Positions 16,909 to 25,048 of a stretch of DNA of 53,191 nucleotides are shown here, piece by piece. The notes under the pieces are model-generated. The model searched no databases and had not been told where the DNA came from. It saw only the letters and a program-made list of their open reading frames with translations. The position numbers and the translations under genes are program-made. Each line of letters begins with the position of its first letter. Positions within the stretch are counted from its first letter, which is position 1. The stretch comes from Methylotenera sp. (lineage in GTDB: Bacteria > Pseudomonadota > Gammaproteobacteria > Burkholderiales > Methylophilaceae): positions 1-53,191 of the forward strand of contig JAKFVB010000019.1 in assembly GCA_021732405.1 (NCBI GenBank). Direction: 5' to 3'.

Positions 16909-19215
16909 ATGAGATATATTGTTTTTGTAAGCGTGGCGTTAGGGCTAGTACTGCTGTACTTACTTTCACTGGCTAGCGCCAACACTGCGACTTCAACCGA
17001 TTATTATAAAATTCTACTGTATTTAAACATTGGCTTGGCTGGTGTTTTACTAGTACTGATTGCCATTCAACTGTGGCATTTGTATAAAAAAATCAAAACA
17101 GGCGTGGTGGGCAGCCGCTTAACCTTGCGTTTGTTGGGCACATTTGCCTTGATGGCGATTATTCCGGGGCTAATTGTATATTTAGTGAGTGTGAATTTTT
17201 TAACCCGCTCAATCGAATCTTGGTTTAATGTCAAAGTAGAATCCGCGCTGGATGGCGGCTTAAGTTTGGGGCAGCGCGCCTTAGATATTATGCTGCAAGA
17301 TGTAGAAGAAAAAGCCGAAAACATGGCGATCAGTCTGGCCTTTTTGCCATCACGCAGCCATTACAGCTTGTTAAACGATTTACGCGAAAAATCGGGTATA
17401 CAAGATGCAGTTTTGTTAACGCCACAAGGCCGCATTATTTCGGTTTCCAGTAGTGATGCCAATAGTTTTTTGCCCGAACTCCCAAGTATTCCGCAATTGC
17501 GCCAAGCACAAAGTCGTATCTATGGAAAAATTGAGCCAATACCCAACAAAGGCCTTTATTTGCGTGTGTTAGCACCCGTTAACTCGCAAGAGTTAGCAGG
17601 TGAAGTGCGTATTTTGCAATTATTACAGCCTGTACCAAAATCCCTTTCTAATACGGCGGAGGCGGTGCAAGACGTATACCGCGACTATCAAGAATTATCT
17701 TACAGCCGCAATGCGCTTAAAGATGTATTTGCGTTAACACTCACCTTGGTTTTAATGCTGGCGATGCTATCTGCGCTGGCCATTGCTTTTATATTAAGTC
17801 GTCGCATTACCCAGCCACTAACAGTGCTGGCAGAGGGCACGCGCGCGATTGCCAGCGGCGATTACAGTTCCATGCTGCCAGAACACGGTAAAGATGAGCT
17901 AGGCATTTTGGTTAAATCGTTTAACAGCATGACACGCCAATTAAACGATGCGACAAAAGCGACTGAAAGAAATCGTGCCAGAGTAGAAGCCGCGCGCAGC
18001 TATTTAGAAACCATTCTGGCGCATTTGTCATCTGGCGTACTGGCGATTAACGAAAAAGCTGAGTTGCGCACTTATAACTTAACAGCGAGTACCATTTTAG
18101 GCTTAAATTTAGCGCAATTTGAAAACCAGCAGTTCACCAAAATTAGTGATAACCATGCTTTTTTAGCGGAATTTATCAGCATTGTAAAAGCACATTTTGA
18201 GCTCACCAAAACCGAAAACTTAGCCAAAACGGAGCTTTCTCGTCAAATTGAAATTGTGAATCCGCAAGGCAGGCAATTACTATTAGTACGCGCTACACGC
18301 TTACCAAACGATAGCCGCGCGGGTAGTGGCGATAACGGCTTTGTAGTGGTGTTTGACGATGTAACCACCATGGTACAAGCCCAACGTGACGCTGCTTGGG
18401 GCGAAGTGGCCCGCAGGCTGGCGCATGAGATTAAAAACCCGCTGACGCCGATTCAATTATCCGCAGAACGCTTACAGCATAAATTAAGCACCAAATTAAA
18501 TACCTCCGATGCCAACATGCTGCAACGCGCCACTGATACAATTGTTAATCAAGTGAGCGCCATGAAAACCATGGTAAACGAGTTTAGCGAGTATGCACGT
18601 GCGCCATCTGCACATTTAACTCGACTCAATATCAATCAGCTAATCCGAGATGTGTCTGCACTTTATGAGAATGGTCGCGACGAAATGTTTAATCACGAAA
18701 ATCAGCATCACGGATTGAGTCAAACTGACAGCAGCAGCATTCATATTCGCTATGAATTAATGCCCAATATGCCTGATATTTTGGGCGATGCAACCATGTT
18801 AAGGCAGGTATTACACAACTTAATGCAAAATGCACAAGATGCATTAAGCCCTGTTGATGGGGTGCAAAATGTTAAAGCACCTGAAATTTTAGTGCACACC
18901 AGTTTTAACGAATCGGCCATTAAACTCATGGTAAAAGACAATGGACAAGGCTTTCCCGCTGGCATTATTTCTCATGCTTATGAGCCTTATGTCACTACCA
19001 AAGTGCATGGCACAGGCTTAGGTTTGGCGATTGTGAAGAAAATGGTAGATGAACATGCAGGCCAAATTAAAATTGAAAATAACGCAACAGGCGGCGCAAG
19101 TGTCACTATTTTATTGCCTATTGAGCCCGAACATTTAGCAGCATCTAATAGCAACACGATCATTTCACGAAATTTGAACGACGGTAATCATACAAAAACG
19201 GTAAGGAAAGTATAA
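16909..19215 (+). CDS. ntrY: NtrY-type sensor histidine kinase
   Basis: Membrane sensor kinase of the NtrY family, partner of the response regulator encoded two bases downstream. The 768 residues show membrane segments near 3-22, 35-53 and 68-90, a periplasmic sensing region of about 110-280, a membrane segment near 277-300 leading into a HAMP domain (about 298-350), a PAS domain (about 362-490), the HisKA phosphoacceptor His506 in RRLAHEIKNPLTPIQL, and a HATPase domain with N-box MQNAQDAL, VKDNGQGFP and GTGLGLAIVKKM. NtrY/NtrX pairs have been linked to nitrogen and redox or envelope responses. The signal here cannot be told. Position after rsmB-DUF4390 is conserved in the class. Confidence 0.92.
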   Translation: MRYIVFVSVALGLVLLYLLSLASANTATSTDYYKILLYLNIGLAGVLLVLIAIQLWHLYKKIKTGVVGSRLTLRLLGTFALMAIIPGLIVYLVSVNFLTRSIESWFNVKVESALDGGLSLGQRALDIMLQDVEEKAENMAISLAFLPSRSHYSLLNDLREKSGIQDAVLLTPQGRIISVSSSDANSFLPELPSIPQLRQAQSRIYGKIEPIPNKGLYLRVLAPVNSQELAGEVRILQLLQPVPKSLSNTAEAVQDVYRDYQELSYSRNALKDVFALTLTLVLMLAMLSALAIAFILSRRITQPLTVLAEGTRAIASGDYSSMLPEHGKDELGILVKSFNSMTRQLNDATKATERNRARVEAARSYLETILAHLSSGVLAINEKAELRTYNLTASTILGLNLAQFENQQFTKISDNHAFLAEFISIVKAHFELTKTENLAKTELSRQIEIVNPQGRQLLLVRATRLPNDSRAGSGDNGFVVVFDDVTTMVQAQRDAAWGEVARRLAHEIKNPLTPIQLSAERLQHKLSTKLNTSDANMLQRATDTIVNQVSAMKTMVNEFSEYARAPSAHLTRLNINQLIRDVSALYENGRDEMFNHENQHHGLSQTDSSSIHIRYELMPNMPDILGDATMLRQVLHNLMQNAQDALSPVDGVQNVKAPEILVHTSFNESAIKLMVKDNGQGFPAGIISHAYEPYVTTKVHGTGLGLAIVKKMVDEHAGQIKIENNATGGASVTILLPIEPEHLAASNSNTIISRNLNDGNHTKTVRKV

Positions 19216-19217
19216 GC

Positions 19218-20483
19218 ATGGCATCACGACATATTTTAGTGGTGGATGACGAAATTGGCATTCGCGAGCTATTAAGAGACATTTTAGAAGATGAAGGCCA
19301 CCACATTACGCTGGCAGAAAACGCACAAGCGGCAAGAGACGCACGCTTAAAACAGCGGCCGGATTTAGTTTTGCTGGATATTTGGATGCCTGATTGCGAT
19401 GGTATTAGCCTGCTTAAAGAATGGGGCAATGCTGGCTTGTTAACAATGCCTGTGGTCATGATGTCTGGCCATGGCACCATTGATACCGCAGTAGAAGCCA
19501 CGCGTATTGGCGCCTTTGATTTTTTAGAGAAGCCAATTGCGTTGCAAAAGCTGCTTAAAACAGTAGCTGCCGCATTAAAACATGCAGAAAATCATCCAAA
19601 AACGGAGATGAACTTAGCCAGTTTCGGCAAAAGCCTCGTGATTAACGAGTTAAAGCAGCGTTTAGAGCAAATTTCGCGCGCTAAAAATGCGCTATTACTC
19701 ATCGGTAAAAAAGGCGGCAGTGTAGAACTATGTGCCCGCTTTTTGCACAGCACAGGCACGCCTTGGCTTGGTTTAACAGAATACGAAAAACTGGCAAATG
19801 CGCCTTTAGAAATACTAGAACTTGCACGCGATGGTGTTGTGTTTATTGATGAAATTGCGGCATTACAAAAAACTGAGCAAAAAGGCCTGCAGCTGTTATT
19901 AGCCAAAGCAGAAAAATATCAAGTGCGTGTGGTCTGCGCAAGTGCTTCCACCCTGCCGCAGTTAGCGAGCAACCCTTTATTTGATTACACATTATTGCAA
20001 ACGCTTTCGCAAAGCACCTTAAAAGTACCCGCATTAAATGACCACAAAGAAGATATTCCAGATTTAGCGACGGCAATGGCTAGTTTGCTGGTGGAAACAT
20101 CGGGTGCAGACTATAAAAGCTTTGATGTGGCCGCCTTGAATGGCTTAAGAAATGCCGATTGGCCAGGTGATTTAGCCGAATTAGAAGCCGTTGTACAAAA
20201 CGCCATGTTAAGCAGCTTAACCGACAAAATTACCTTGAATGATGTCACTAGGGTTTTGGAACAGTTTACTAGCAGCGAAACTGGTCCATCTTCTGCAGCC
20301 CAATTGCCTGTGGAATTAACACAGCCTTTGCGCGAAGCGCGTGATGATTTTGAGCGCTTTTACTTTCAGCATCATATGAAGTTAATTAATAATAATATGA
20401 GCAAACTAGCGGAAATTTCTGGGCTAGAGCGCACGCATTTGTATCGCAAGCTTAAACAGTTGGGCATTAAAATTAAAGGCTAA
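19218..20483 (+). CDS. ntrX: NtrX-type response regulator with a degenerate AAA+ domain
   Basis: Cognate regulator of NtrY. The receiver domain (1-120) is intact: Asp10/Asp11, phosphoacceptor Asp54 (LLDIWMPDCDG), Ser83 and Lys105. The central domain is reduced: the Walker A site is replaced by GKKGGS (163-168). Only about 45 residues separate it from the Walker B FIDE (209-212), so the GAFTGA loop that contacts sigma-54 is absent. The arginine-finger segment normally LRERREDI reads LNDHKEDI (273-280), and sensor II WPGxxRE reads WPGDLAE (315-321). The Fis-type DNA-binding helix-turn-helix is good (390-421, LAEISGLERTHLYRKL). It should bind DNA but probably neither hydrolyses ATP nor activates sigma-54, perhaps acting as a repressor or sigma-70 regulator. 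Confidence 0.9.
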   Translation: MASRHILVVDDEIGIRELLRDILEDEGHHITLAENAQAARDARLKQRPDLVLLDIWMPDCDGISLLKEWGNAGLLTMPVVMMSGHGTIDTAVEATRIGAFDFLEKPIALQKLLKTVAAALKHAENHPKTEMNLASFGKSLVINELKQRLEQISRAKNALLLIGKKGGSVELCARFLHSTGTPWLGLTEYEKLANAPLEILELARDGVVFIDEIAALQKTEQKGLQLLLAKAEKYQVRVVCASASTLPQLASNPLFDYTLLQTLSQSTLKVPALNDHKEDIPDLATAMASLLVETSGADYKSFDVAALNGLRNADWPGDLAELEAVVQNAMLSSLTDKITLNDVTRVLEQFTSSETGPSSAAQLPVELTQPLREARDDFERFYFQHHMKLINNNMSKLAEISGLERTHLYRKLKQLGIKIKG

Positions 20484-20504
20484 AATTAGCCAAAAAGTTA
20501 ACAC

Positions 20505-21269
20505 TCAAATCAGCGTTAAAACTACAGGCGTATGGTCAGATGGGCGCTCTAGCTTGCGTGGCAGTTTATCAATTACGCAGCTTTCACATTTTGCTTTAAG
20601 ATTATCGCTCACCAAAATATGGTCAATTCGCATACCAAAATTGCGTCTAAAACCCATCATGCGGTAATCCCACCAAGTAAAGCTTTTTTCGGCTTGCTCA
20701 AACAATCTAAAGCTATCTTGCAAGCCAAGCTTGGTTAATCGTTGAAAAGCCTCGCGTTCACGCGGGCTAACCAGAATCTGTCCTATCCATGCTGCCGGAT
20801 CGTGGCAATCGCGGTCTTCTGGCGCAATATTGTAATCGCCCAACAACACCAGATTGGGATATTTTTTGAGTTCTTCCGCCAGCCAAACCGTTAATGCTTC
20901 CAGCCAGCGCATTTTATACACGTATTTCTCAGAATCCACCGCTTGGCCGTTCACGATATATACACACACAACGCGAATGCCATTGATTGTCGCACTAATC
21001 ACTCGCTGCTGCTCATCCTCAAAATTCAAAATGCCGCGTTCGATATCGCTTATCTCATGACGGCTCAAAATCGCTACGCCATTGTAAGTTTTTTGCCCTG
21101 CGTGCACAGCATTGTAGCCAGCGGCGGCTAATTCAGCATACGGAAATTTACTATCCTCTTGCTTAGTTTCTTGAATACACAAAGCATCCACAGGATTATC
21201 GCGCAACCAATCCAAAACATGCGGTAAACGCACATTTAACGAGTTCACATTCCATGTTGCTAATTGCAT
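20505..21269 (-). CDS. xth: Exodeoxyribonuclease III
   Basis: AP endonuclease and 3'-5' exonuclease of base-excision repair. The start is placed at the ATG at 21269 (MQLATWNVNSLNVRL), giving 254 residues and the canonical family N-terminus; the longer frame runs back into the antitoxin gene. Motifs are CIQETKQED near 31-39 (metal-binding Glu), GDYNIAPEDRDCHDP near 148-162, and the terminal SDHTPVVLTL with catalytic Asp-His. Only four bases separate it from the antitoxin stop and the ribosome site is weak, suggesting co-transcription or translational coupling with the toxin-antitoxin pair. It converges on ntrX. Confidence 0.94.
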   Translation of the reverse strand: MQLATWNVNSLNVRLPHVLDWLRDNPVDALCIQETKQEDSKFPYAELAAAGYNAVHAGQKTYNGVAILSRHEISDIERGILNFEDEQQRVISATINGIRVVCVYIVNGQAVDSEKYVYKMRWLEALTVWLAEELKKYPNLVLLGDYNIAPEDRDCHDPAAWIGQILVSPREREAFQRLTKLGLQDSFRLFEQAEKSFTWWDYRMMGFRRNFGMRIDHILVSDNLKAKCESCVIDKLPRKLERPSDHTPVVLTLI

Positions 21270-21273
21270 TGAA

Positions 21274-21534
21274 TTATTTCTCAACCACTTGCCCGCTGGC
21301 ATATTTGTGTAAGACGCTGGCAATCAGCGTTTGATAAGGTATACCCTGTTCCATGGCGATAGATTTAATTGCCGTTACATCGCGCTTTGCCATACGAATA
21401 TTAATGCGCGTATCTTTTGCCGTCGTCTCAACCGCAGCTTGCATTAATGCCTTTTTCATTTGAGCAAAGTTATTCACACTTTGCCACTCACCTTGCTCTA
21501 CGCTATTAATTAGCGCTAAATCTTCATCAATCAT
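21274..21534 (-). CDS. CopG-like antitoxin of a BrnT/BrnA-type pair
   Basis: An 86-residue protein with a C-terminal ribbon-helix-helix-like segment, DTRINIRMAKRDVTAIKSIA, followed by EQGIPYQTLIASVLHKYASG, typical of CopG-type antitoxins that pair with small BrnT-like toxins. Such proteins bind their toxin and repress the shared promoter. The start lies one base after the toxin stop, giving the toxin-first order usual for this type. The xth start is four bases beyond its stop. Assignment rests on the sequence pattern and on pairing. Confidence 0.8.
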   Translation of the reverse strand: MIDEDLALINSVEQGEWQSVNNFAQMKKALMQAAVETTAKDTRINIRMAKRDVTAIKSIAMEQGIPYQTLIASVLHKYASGQVVEK

Positions 21535-21535
21535 T

Positions 21536-21808
21536 CTATTTCTCCTCCAAATACAATTGCGTGTATTTGCGGCTAGGGAATAAAGTTTTCAAAAAATACT
21601 CTTCCGCATTTATTAAACAAGGCACACAAATGGCATAAGACTCAATCTCAACCACCAATATTAATTGGTTTGGATACTGTAATTGATTAGTATGCTGCAA
21701 CACATCCAACAGCGCACCCTCTTCAATCGCAATCACAACACGCTCAAACGAAATACCACGCTCTTGCTTGAGCTGCTGGTTTTTATCGTCATTCCAATTA
21801 AATATCAT
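21536..21808 (-). CDS. BrnT-like toxin
   Basis: A 90-residue protein opening MIFNWNDDKNQQLKQERGISFE, cut here as NWNDDKNQQLK and GISFERVVIAIEEG, the pattern of BrnT/RelE-fold ribonuclease toxins. Conserved body segments NQLILVVEIESYAICVPCL and FLKTLFPSRKY contain the basic residues expected of the fold. It is the first gene of a toxin-antitoxin pair, with the antitoxin one base downstream. The ATG has no ribosome site, and a good promoter ends only about ten bases upstream, so the message may be leaderless. Activity is inferred from family resemblance. Confidence 0.78.
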   Translation of the reverse strand: MIFNWNDDKNQQLKQERGISFERVVIAIEEGALLDVLQHTNQLQYPNQLILVVEIESYAICVPCLINAEEYFLKTLFPSRKYTQLYLEEK

Positions 21809-21817
21809 GATTGATAT

Positions 21818-21846
21818 ATGCTAAGTAAATGTGTGCCTTTTGTCAA
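21818..21846 (-). promoter_or_regulatory. Promoter of the toxin-antitoxin pair
   Basis: On the minus strand a perfect TTGACA (21841-21846) and TAGCAT (21818-21823) are spaced by exactly 17 bases. Initiation about 7 bases on would fall close to the toxin ATG at 21808, leaving almost no 5' untranslated region. Confidence 0.65.
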
Positions 21847-21890
21847 CAATGTAAAAGTTGTGATTTTGTGCAAGTGAGAAATTTGGAATA

Positions 21891-21912
21891 TGGGTAACTT
21901 ATTACCCACATA
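21891..21912. terminator. Short hairpin between the M15-like gene and the toxin promoter
   Basis: TGGGTAA and TTACCCA form a 7-bp stem with a 4-base loop, about 40-60 bases after the M15-like gene's stop on the minus strand. The downstream T-run is poor, so this is a weak terminator or an operator-like palindrome. Confidence 0.35.
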
Positions 21913-21950
21913 ATAATTATTGAAAATGTCTTATGGTGTTGAAGAACTTA

Positions 21951-22574
21951 TTATTTAACTAGCGTTGGAAAATCGATATACCATTCCTTAAACCCTCTAA
22001 TATCTTTAGCATCTTTCAATAAAACTCTAGGGTTCATCCAACTGGTAATATTTTTCTTTGGGTTTTCATGCCAACTGATGTTAAATGAACACATCCCCTT
22101 ACCATCAAAAAATTCTAGTTCGCTATATGGCAAGTGGTCATGAACCCAATAAGCAAGTGAACGCCAATCTGCACCTAATTTAAATTTATCCATAAACCAA
22201 GGTATACAAATACAAGCAGTTGCTCCCATTAAACCACTCTCGCTATCTGGCATATCCCAAATATGATGAGCGAAGTTTGCCTCATTGCTTGCACAGTTAA
22301 GTTTATTAGCATTTCCGAACTGATTTAAAGTAGCTGAACGATATGCAGAACGTACCGAAATTCTTCCAAAAGTTGTATTTAACGGCTCTAATAACTCTTC
22401 ACATAATTTCTTACCTGCCTCAATGGCCAAATCCGGGTTCTCTGGCAGATTGGGAATGTTGTAGAAGTTTGAGATTTCGCTATAGAGAAAATCTCGCATG
22501 AAGAAATTCTTTGATAATCGAATGCGCCCAAATTGATCAAGAGCACTATAAGTTGAAATTGCTTTAGTAACCAT
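21951..22574 (-). CDS. Peptidase M15A-like protein
   Basis: A 207-residue protein without signal peptide. The pattern LSKNFFMRDFLYSEI, then LEPLNTTFGRISVRSAYRS and HHIWDMPD resembles the M15A (D-Ala-D-Ala carboxypeptidase or endolysin-like) fold, where His and Asp in the HxxxxD-like block and a later His (here DHLPYSELEFF or SWHE) bind zinc. I cannot confirm the third ligand by eye. It lies 19 bases after prlC and may be co-transcribed. It is more AT-rich than prlC, and the next genes are a toxin-antitoxin pair, so this is a small accessory patch. Substrate and location are unknown. Confidence 0.6.
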   Translation of the reverse strand: MVTKAISTYSALDQFGRIRLSKNFFMRDFLYSEISNFYNIPNLPENPDLAIEAGKKLCEELLEPLNTTFGRISVRSAYRSATLNQFGNANKLNCASNEANFAHHIWDMPDSESGLMGATACICIPWFMDKFKLGADWRSLAYWVHDHLPYSELEFFDGKGMCSFNISWHENPKKNITSWMNPRVLLKDAKDIRGFKEWYIDFPTLVK

Positions 22575-22593
22575 TTCTCAAAACCCGAGCATT

Positions 22594-24669
22594 TTAATTG
22601 CCCATGCCATTATGCCGTAACAACGCATCCAAACTCGGCTCTCTACCCCTAAACGCCACAAACGATTCCATGGCTGGACGGCTACCGCCTCTAGCCAACA
22701 CTTCATCTTTAAAGCGCGTGCCTGCTTCGGCAGATAGCGTACCCATTTCTTCAAATAGGCTGTACGCATCGGCCGATAAAACTTCTGCCCATTTGTAGCT
22801 GTAATAACCCGCCGCGTAACCGCCTGCAAAAATATGGCTAAAGCTATTGGGAAAGCGATTCCATTTTGGTGGTCTTACCACGGCTACTTCATCACGTACT
22901 TGTTCGATTAAATCTAGCGCGGTTAACTTTCCATTTGGGTCAAATTCGCCATGCAAACGCATATCGAATAATGAAAATTCAATTTGGCGTACAGTTTGCA
23001 TACCGGCTTGGAAATTTTTGGCAGCCACCATCTTGTCAAACAACTCACGTGGCAATTGCGCACCTGTGTCTACATGGGCAGTCATATGACGCAGTACTTC
23101 CCATTCCCAGCAGAAGTTTTCCATAAACTGGCTGGGCAATTCCACCGCATCCCATTCCACGCCTTTGATACCAGAAACGCTGTAATCATCTACTTGGGTG
23201 AGCATATGATGCAAGCCATGACCAAATTCGTGGAACATAGTAATAACTTCATCATGCGTGAATAAAGCTGGTTTGCCGCCTACTGGTGCAGAGAAGTTGC
23301 AGGTTAGGTAAGCCACTGGCAATTCAATTATCGACTCATTTTGAGGGTTAACTTTTTTGCGGCGCGTGATGCACTCATCCATCCAAGCGCCACCACGCTT
23401 GTTATTGCGCGCATATAAATCTAAATAAAAGTAGGCAATCGGCTTATTTTGACTATCTGATATCACATAAAATGCTGCATCGGTATGCCAAAGTGGCGCT
23501 TCCGCTTTGCGTACTTGCACGCCAAAGATGGTTTCAACCACCTTGAACAAGCCAGCCAGCACTTTGCTTTCTGGAAAGTATTGTTTTACTTCTTGATCTG
23601 AAAACGCGTATTTTTCTTCGCGCAATTTTTCGCTTACATAAGCCACATCCCAAGCCTGCATATCGTTGATGCCCAACTTTTTGGCGTAGGCAAGCAGCTC
23701 TTGCATATCTTTTTCCGCATACGGTTTGGCGCGTTTGGCTAAGGTATCCAAAAAGTCGGTGACTTGTTTTGGCGTATCCGCCATTTTGGTGGCAAGTGAT
23801 AACTCAGCAAAGTTTTTAAAGCCCAGCATGCGCGCTTCTTCCTGCTTGAGCTTCAGAATATCTTGAATTAAACCTGTGTTATCCCATTCGGGCTTGCTTA
23901 ACTCTGATGCTCTTGTGGCATAAGCACGGTATAGCGTTTCACGTAAAGCGCGGTTATCCGCATACTGCAAAACAGGCATATAAGATGGAAAGTGCAGGCT
24001 AAATTGGTAACCAGCTACTGTTATTTTTTCGTTACCAGCTTGCGCTGCTAATTCCTTCTTAGCCGCATCGGCAGACGCTTCAATCGCATCTTCTGGCAAG
24101 CCAGCTAAGTCCGCCACATCTACAACGATATATTTAAAATCGTTGGTGTTATCCATAATATTTTCTTCAAACTTAGAACCTAATTTTGAAAGTTCTTCGC
24201 TAACGGTTTTGAAACGTGCTTTTTGCTCTGCTGGCAGCTCGGCACCACCTAGTTTAAAATCACGCACTTCATGGTTGATAATGGTTTGTTGTGTTGGCGT
24301 TAATTTACCAAAATCATCACTCGCCTGAATTACTTTGAATTTCGCGTATAAACGCTCATCTTGCGAAATATCGCTACCGTAATCGGTTAACTTCGCTAAA
24401 TTTTCATTATAAGCTTCACGTAATTCTGGGCTATTCACTACTGCATTCATGTGCCCTACTTGACTCCAAGCGCGAGCCAGCTTTTCACTATGATCTTCTA
24501 ACTTAAGTGCAAAATTTTCCCATGTTGGCGTTTCTGTACTGGTAGCAAATTGCTCAACCAATGCGCGGCCTTCTGCAATCAGGCTATCAACCGCTGGGCT
24601 GATATGCTCTGGTTTTACTTCATTAAATTTTGGCAAGCCAGAAAAGAACAATAATGGGTTTTGTGACAC
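22594..24669 (-). CDS. prlC: Oligopeptidase A
   Basis: Cytosolic M3-family zinc peptidase that degrades short peptides, including cleaved signal peptides. The 691 residues match the family. The zinc motif is His480-Glu481-Phe-Gly-His484 in MFHEFGHGLHHML, with the third ligand expected in the following ELPSQFMENFCWEWEVL (about 508-524). N-terminal NPLLFFSGLPKFNEVKPEHI is the usual start. It is 23 bases after the DUF4870 gene and continues the long minus-strand run from the PTS genes. Confidence 0.96.
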   Translation of the reverse strand: MSQNPLLFFSGLPKFNEVKPEHISPAVDSLIAEGRALVEQFATSTETPTWENFALKLEDHSEKLARAWSQVGHMNAVVNSPELREAYNENLAKLTDYGSDISQDERLYAKFKVIQASDDFGKLTPTQQTIINHEVRDFKLGGAELPAEQKARFKTVSEELSKLGSKFEENIMDNTNDFKYIVVDVADLAGLPEDAIEASADAAKKELAAQAGNEKITVAGYQFSLHFPSYMPVLQYADNRALRETLYRAYATRASELSKPEWDNTGLIQDILKLKQEEARMLGFKNFAELSLATKMADTPKQVTDFLDTLAKRAKPYAEKDMQELLAYAKKLGINDMQAWDVAYVSEKLREEKYAFSDQEVKQYFPESKVLAGLFKVVETIFGVQVRKAEAPLWHTDAAFYVISDSQNKPIAYFYLDLYARNNKRGGAWMDECITRRKKVNPQNESIIELPVAYLTCNFSAPVGGKPALFTHDEVITMFHEFGHGLHHMLTQVDDYSVSGIKGVEWDAVELPSQFMENFCWEWEVLRHMTAHVDTGAQLPRELFDKMVAAKNFQAGMQTVRQIEFSLFDMRLHGEFDPNGKLTALDLIEQVRDEVAVVRPPKWNRFPNSFSHIFAGGYAAGYYSYKWAEVLSADAYSLFEEMGTLSAEAGTRFKDEVLARGGSRPAMESFVAFRGREPSLDALLRHNGMGN

Positions 24670-24692
24670 GTAACAATCCTTTAAAAATAATC

Positions 24693-25034
24693 TTAATTAA
24701 TCAGTCTTAAGCATAGCGGGTAACGATACGTTTCGCCCTTACTAGTTGAGATGGCGGCGATAATGCAAAAAACAATGTTAAAAATCCAAACAATCGGGAT
24801 TAACACAAAACCAATCAAAATCCACACTAAAATACCGGCGATAAATTGAGCAATCAGCATAGTGATTTGAAAATTCAAAGCCTCTTTAGACTGGTCAGCC
24901 AAGTACGCGCTATCGTCTTTTTTAAGAATCCAAACAATCAATGCAGGGATAAACCAAAAAACGGTGCCGCCTAGATGCGTAACAGTGGCAATGTTTTTAT
25001 CGTCGTTATTTGGAACTATTATTTCCGTAGTCAT
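24693..25034 (-). CDS. DUF4870 small membrane protein
   Basis: A 113-residue inner-membrane protein with three hydrophobic segments (about residues 16-35, 48-75 and 76-97). The block VTHLGGTVFWFIPALIVWILKKD followed by SKEALNFQITMLI is the DUF4870 (Tic20-like) pattern. No biochemical role is established. It lies 14 bases after ptsI and 23 before prlC, so it is read on their transcript; no functional link is evident. Confidence 0.85.
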   Translation of the reverse strand: MTTEIIVPNNDDKNIATVTHLGGTVFWFIPALIVWILKKDDSAYLADQSKEALNFQITMLIAQFIAGILVWILIGFVLIPIVWIFNIVFCIIAAISTSKGETYRYPLCLRLIN

Positions 25035-25048
25035 TTTACTTCCCTCGC

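Noticed and set aside
20483-20505. GGCTA/TAGCC hairpin between ntrX and xth as terminator
   Set aside because: A 5-bp stem with no T-run; overlaps the ntrX stop codon.
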